This document shows positions 12,474 through 15,466 of a DNA stretch of 15,466 nucleotides, piece after piece. Below the pieces are notes generated by a model that saw only the letters and a program-made list of their open reading frames with translations, was not told where the DNA came from and did no database searches. The stretch covers positions 1 through 15,466 of the forward strand of contig CAMPIF010000042.1 in the NCBI GenBank assembly GCA_946886245.1, read 5' to 3'. Positions within the stretch are counted from its first letter, which is position 1; every line of letters starts with the position of its first letter. The translations under genes were made by a program, and so were the position numbers. Source of the stretch: Ectopseudomonas composti (lineage in GTDB: Bacteria; Pseudomonadota; Gammaproteobacteria; Pseudomonadales; Pseudomonadaceae).

Positions 12474-14552
12474 ATGGCCAGAATGAGAGCAATCGAGGCA
12501 GCCGTACTGGTGATGCGTCGCGAAGGCGTTGACACCGCATTCGGCGTCCCCGGCGCTGCCATCAACCCCCTGTATGCCGCACTGAAGAAACTCGGCGGCA
12601 TCGATCACGTCCTGGCCCGTCACGTCGAAGGCGCTTCGCACATGGCCGAGGGTTACACCCGCACCAATGCCGGCAACATCGGTGTGTGCATCGGCACCTC
12701 CGGCCCCGCCGGCACCGACATGGTCACCGGCCTGTACTCGGCGTCCGCCGACTCCATTCCAATTCTGTGCATCACCGGCCAGGCGCCGCGTGCGCGCATG
12801 CACAAGGAAGATTTCCAGGCAGTCGACATCACCAGCATCGTCGGTCCGGTGACCAAGTGGGCCACCACCGTGATGGAACCCGGCCAGGTGCCGCGCGCCT
12901 TCCAGCGTGCCTTCCATGAAATGCGCAGCGGCCGCCCCGGCCCGGTGCTGATCGACCTGCCGTTCGACGTGCAGATGGCCGAGATCGAGTTCGACATCGA
13001 CGCCTACGAGCCGCTGCCGGTGGCCAAGCCGAGCACCAGCCGCGTCCAGGCCGAGAAAGCCATCGCCATGCTCAACGACGCCGAGCGCCCGCTGCTGGTC
13101 GCCGGTGGCGGCATCTTCAATGCCGATGCGCAAGACAAGCTGGTGGAGTTCGCCGAGCTGACCGGCGTGCCGGTGGTGCCGACGCTGATGGGCTGGGGCG
13201 CGATTCCTGACGATCACAAGCTGATGGTCGGCATGGTCGGCCTGCAGACCTCGCACCGCTACGGCAACGCCACCCTGCTCGCTTCCGACCTGGTGTTCGG
13301 TATCGGCAACCGCTGGGCCAACCGCCACACCGGTTCGGTCGAGGTCTACACCGAAGGCCGCAAGTTCATCCACGTCGACATCGAACCCACGCAGATCGGC
13401 CGCGTGTTCAACCCGGACCTGGGCATCGCCTCCGATGCCGGCAACGCGCTGGACGCCTTCCTAGAAGTGGCCCGTGAGTGGAAAGCCGCCGGCAAGCTGA
13501 AGGACCGCAGCGCGTGGGTCGAATCCTGCCGCGAGCGCAAGCGCACCCTGCAGCGCAAGACTCACTTCGACAACGTGCCGGCCAAGCCACAACGCGTGTA
13601 CGAAGAGATGAACGAAGCCTTTGGCAAGGACACCTGCTACGTCAGCACCATCGGCCTGTCGCAGATCGCCGGCGCGCAGTTCCTGCACGTGTACAAGCCG
13701 CGTCACTGGATCAACTGCGGCCAGGCCGGCCCGCTGGGCTGGACCATTCCGGCTGCCCTCGGCGTGGTCAAGGCCGACCCGCAGCGTCAGGTCGTGGCGC
13801 TGTCCGGTGACTACGACTTCCAGTTCATGATCGAGGAGCTGGCCGTCGGTGCGCAGTTCAACCTGCCGTACATCCACGTGCTGGTGAACAACTCCTACCT
13901 GGGCCTGATCCGTCAGGCGCAGCGCGGCTTCGACATCGATTACTGCGTGCAGCTGGCGTTCGAGAACATCAACGCGCCGGAGCTCAACGGTTACGGCGTC
14001 GACCACGTCGCCGTGGTCGAGGGCCTGGGCTGCAAGGCGATCCGCGTGTTCGACCCGAACGAGCTGCAGAACGCCTTCGCCGAAGCCAAGCGCCTGATGG
14101 CCGAGCACCGCGTACCGGTGGTGGTGGAGATCATCCTGGAGCGTGTTACCAACATCTCCATGGGCACCGAGATCAGCGCCATCAACGAGTTCGAGGAACG
14201 CCTCGCCGACGCCGGAACCAAAGTGGTCAAGGTGATGCTGCATATCAGCTCGGATGAACAGAAGGAAAGGCTGCTGGCCCGCCTGGACAACCCCGCGAAG
14301 CACTGGAAGTACAGCAGCGGTGACAGGGATGAACGTGCCTTTTGGGACGACTACATGGCCGCGTTCCAGGCCGCGATCGACGCCACCAACACCGTCAGCG
14401 CCCCCTGGCACGTTATTCCGGGCAACAAGAAGTGGTACGCCCGCATCGCCGTCCAGCAGCTGCTGTTGTCCGCTCTGGGCGGGCTGAACCTCGAATGGCC
14501 GAAAGCCGAGTTTGACGTCGCCACCGAACGCGAGCTGGTGTCCAGATCCTGA
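12474..14552 (+). CDS. gcl: Glyoxylate carboligase, fused in frame to a PPK2 tail (chimeric reading frame)
   Basis: Residues 1 to about 572 are thiamine-diphosphate-dependent glyoxylate carboligase, which joins two glyoxylates into tartronate semialdehyde with loss of CO2. [17 protein letters not shown] carries Val51 in place of the Glu usual in related enzymes, the hallmark of Gcl. The thiamine-diphosphate-binding region runs from GDYDF (445-449) to NNSYLGLI (472-479). Native Gcl is about 591 residues and ends soon after [12 protein letters not shown]. Here the frame continues to 692 residues. The last ~115 are a polyphosphate kinase 2 C-terminus, so about 15-20 native Gcl residues are missing. 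The start has AGAGG eight bases upstream. The expected downstream partners (hyi, glxR) are absent because the sequence switches source. Gcl identity is firm; the natural reality of the fusion is very doubtful. Confidence 0.9.
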   Translation: MARMRAIEAAVLVMRREGVDTAFGVPGAAINPLYAALKKLGGIDHVLARHVEGASHMAEGYTRTNAGNIGVCIGTSGPAGTDMVTGLYSASADSIPILCITGQAPRARMHKEDFQAVDITSIVGPVTKWATTVMEPGQVPRAFQRAFHEMRSGRPGPVLIDLPFDVQMAEIEFDIDAYEPLPVAKPSTSRVQAEKAIAMLNDAERPLLVAGGGIFNADAQDKLVEFAELTGVPVVPTLMGWGAIPDDHKLMVGMVGLQTSHRYGNATLLASDLVFGIGNRWANRHTGSVEVYTEGRKFIHVDIEPTQIGRVFNPDLGIASDAGNALDAFLEVAREWKAAGKLKDRSAWVESCRERKRTLQRKTHFDNVPAKPQRVYEEMNEAFGKDTCYVSTIGLSQIAGAQFLHVYKPRHWINCGQAGPLGWTIPAALGVVKADPQRQVVALSGDYDFQFMIEELAVGAQFNLPYIHVLVNNSYLGLIRQAQRGFDIDYCVQLAFENINAPELNGYGVDHVAVVEGLGCKAIRVFDPNELQNAFAEAKRLMAEHRVPVVVEIILERVTNISMGTEISAINEFEERLADAGTKVVKVMLHISSDEQKERLLARLDNPAKHWKYSSGDRDERAFWDDYMAAFQAAIDATNTVSAPWHVIPGNKKWYARIAVQQLLLSALGGLNLEWPKAEFDVATERELVSRS
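14181..14205. other. Probable chimeric junction within gcl
   Basis: Up to about 14180 the translation follows Gcl ([11 protein letters not shown]). From about 14201 it follows PPK2 ([16 protein letters not shown]). Between them, NEFEE fits both families: Gcl has a near-identical acidic NEFE segment near its C-terminus, and PPK2 proteins have an INxFE-type segment before LHIS. A short shared stretch here would be enough to mislead an assembler. Confidence 0.75.
14201..14552 (+). pseudogene. C-terminal fragment of a polyphosphate kinase 2 (PPK2) family protein
   Basis: About 115 residues matching the C-terminal third of PPK2-family polyphosphate:nucleotide phosphotransferases, which move phosphate between polyphosphate and nucleotides. 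Landmarks in order: [48 protein letters not shown], and [18 protein letters not shown]. The N-terminal kinase core with the Walker A motif is missing because the sequence before it belongs to gcl. The style of the sequence and the neighbouring xseB/xseA suggest an actinobacterium such as a Micrococcaceae member. In its true genome this gene would read toward xseB. Family call is firm; the taxonomic call is inferred. Confidence 0.82.
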
Positions 14553-14560
14553 GGAGCTGC

Positions 14561-14586
14561 CTGAGCCCGGCCGGGAGCCCGCTCAG
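14561..14586. terminator. Weak hairpin between convergent PPK2 fragment and xseB
   Basis: CTGAGC (14561-14566) and GCTCAG (14581-14586) bracket a GC-rich loop that can itself fold. It lies in the 46-base gap between two convergent genes. There is no T-run, so a terminator role is only suggested. Confidence 0.3.
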
Positions 14587-14598
14587 GGGCCCGCTCGG

Positions 14599-14817
14599 CT
14601 AAAGGGGCTGGTCGCGGGCGGCGGCGAGCCGCTTCCTGGCGCCTTCCAGCCACTCCTCGCACCGGGCGGCCAAGGCTTCTCCCCGCTCCCAGAGCGCCAG
14701 TGACTCTTCGAGGCTGGCGCCTCCTGCTTCGAGCCTGCCCACTACAGCTACGAGCTGTTCACGGGCTTCCTCATAGCTCAGTACTGCGACCTCGGGCTCG
14801 GGCTTTTGTTCAGTCAT
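14599..14817 (-). CDS. xseB: Exodeoxyribonuclease VII small subunit
   Basis: Small subunit of exonuclease VII, a single-strand-specific DNA exonuclease acting in repair; several XseB chains coat the long coiled coil of XseA. 72 residues, normal for the family. The motif [18 protein letters not shown], then [19 protein letters not shown] and a final charged helix ([12 protein letters not shown]) are diagnostic. Its ATG overlaps the xseA stop as ATGA (14814-14817), meaning translational coupling. Adjacent overlapping xseA-xseB is the usual actinobacterial order, unlike Pseudomonas, where xseB lies with isoprenoid genes away from xseA. It therefore belongs with the foreign tail of the window. 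Confidence 0.93.
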   Translation of the reverse strand: MTEQKPEPEVAVLSYEEAREQLVAVVGRLEAGGASLEESLALWERGEALAARCEEWLEGARKRLAAARDQPL

Positions 14818-15466
14818 GGGTTCTCTCCGTTTTCCGGGTTGTGTTGCTCAGTTACGGACGCTGTCGTGTGCACTTCGGGACTTCTGGCGCCGGTGGAGGT
14901 TGCCCCGAACCTGCCCTCAGCCACGCGGACGGACAGTGCAGTACCCGCGGGTGCCTCTGCCGGACGGCGGACCACGGCGTGTCTGGAACCACCGGCCCGT
15001 TCTGCCGTGCCAGCGGCGAGTTCGACGACGGCGTAGCCCCGGTCCAGGGTCTTTTGCGGCGACAAGGCGCGCACTTGGGCCTTCAGGTGCTGCAGTTGGT
15101 CCGCCGAGCGCGCTACGGAGGAGTTCACCGCAGCGGACGACCTCCGCAGCAGACGCTCGACTTCTTCGGACCGGACGGTCACCATCCCTTCAGGAGATGC
15201 CAGCACGGGCCGGGAGTGGAGGGATGCCAGGCGGTCGGACTCCCGGTCCACCAGGCGTTCCATGCAGCGCCGCAGCTGCACCCGGGCCTGGCGGACGCCG
15301 GCGAGCTCCTCCGAGACTTCGGGAACGATGCGTTTGGCGGCGTCGGTGGGGGTGGAAGCGCGCAGATCGGCTACATCATCAAGGAGCGGCCGGTCTGCTT
15401 CGTGGCCGATGGCGCTGACGACGGGGGTAGCAGCAGCGGCTACTGCCCTGATCAGTTCCTCGCTGT
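14814..15466 (-). CDS. xseA: Exodeoxyribonuclease VII large subunit, N-terminal part beyond window
   Basis: C-terminal half (about 216 residues) of exonuclease VII large subunit; the frame is open to the window edge, so the 5' half, including the OB-fold, is missing. Reading from the edge: [39 protein letters not shown], both core catalytic-domain signatures. A long helical stretch rich in Arg/Leu follows, then [16 protein letters not shown] near the C-terminus. A GTG at 15279-15281 lies inside this conserved region and is not the start. The stop overlaps the xseB start by four bases. Sequence style and gene order point to an actinobacterium. It converges on the PPK2 fragment. Confidence 0.93.
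   Translation of the reverse strand, partial: SEELIRAVAAAATPVVSAIGHEADRPLLDDVADLRASTPTDAAKRIVPEVSEELAGVRQARVQLRRCMERLVDRESDRLASLHSRPVLASPEGMVTVRSEEVERLLRRSSAAVNSSVARSADQLQHLKAQVRALSPQKTLDRGYAVVELAAGTAERAGGSRHAVVRRPAEAPAGTALSVRVAEGRFGATSTGARSPEVHTTASVTEQHNPENGENP

Noticed and set aside
12474..14552. A genuine Gcl-PPK2 fusion enzyme linking glyoxylate use and polyphosphate
   Set aside because: The PPK2 part lacks its nucleotide-binding core, Gcl lacks its own C-terminus, and the genes that follow are actinobacterial in type and order. A chimeric join explains all of this.

Overview
The first ~14.2 kb looks like a GC-rich gammaproteobacterium of the Pseudomonas type. The proteins read as Pseudomonas homologues, and the intergenic DNA carries palindromic repeats of the kind that litter Pseudomonas genomes. 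The locus is for purine and ureide salvage and breakdown. It encodes the end of the uric acid pathway (OHCU decarboxylase, uraD), an NCS2 urate/xanthine-type permease, a Tsx-like outer-membrane nucleoside channel, two different NCS1 permeases flanking a hydantoin/allantoin racemase, moaA for molybdenum cofactor, an orphan periplasmic binding protein, a RutR-type TetR regulator, a GlcG/HbpS-like protein and glyoxylate carboligase (gcl). Together they would import purines and allantoin-like compounds, degrade them, and move the resulting glyoxylate into tartronate semialdehyde.

Layout: uraD (partial), then NCS2 permease and tsx-like gene (+), ending at a strong terminator. Next is a ~1.3 kb gene-free stretch dominated by a ~770 bp imperfect palindrome. 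Then NCS1 permease 1, racemase and NCS1 permease 2 (+). Convergent to these are the binding-protein gene and moaA (-). The RutR-type gene (+) diverges from moaA. Two copies of a 126 bp repeat follow, then the GlcG-like gene (-) and, divergent from it, gcl (+).

Two shared operator-like signals tie these genes together. The palindrome TGTATACA occurs seven times, all in upstream regions (NCS1-1 x2, racemase x2, moaA/tetR, glcG-like, gcl). It matches the core of operators of FCD-type GntR repressors, and no such regulator is in the window. A second signal, YTGACC-N4-GGWCAR, resembles the E. coli RutR box. It lies upstream of the NCS2 permease, NCS1-1 and the RutR-type gene itself, with a degenerate copy at the gcl promoter. 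This suggests dual control of one purine/glyoxylate regulon.

The last ~1.27 kb does not belong with the rest. Near 14181-14205, inside the gcl 3' end, the frame switches without a stop from Gcl to the C-terminal third of an actinobacterial-type polyphosphate kinase 2. Convergent xseB and xseA of actinobacterial type follow. This is most simply a chimeric join at a short shared sequence (assembly or library artefact), not a real fusion gene.
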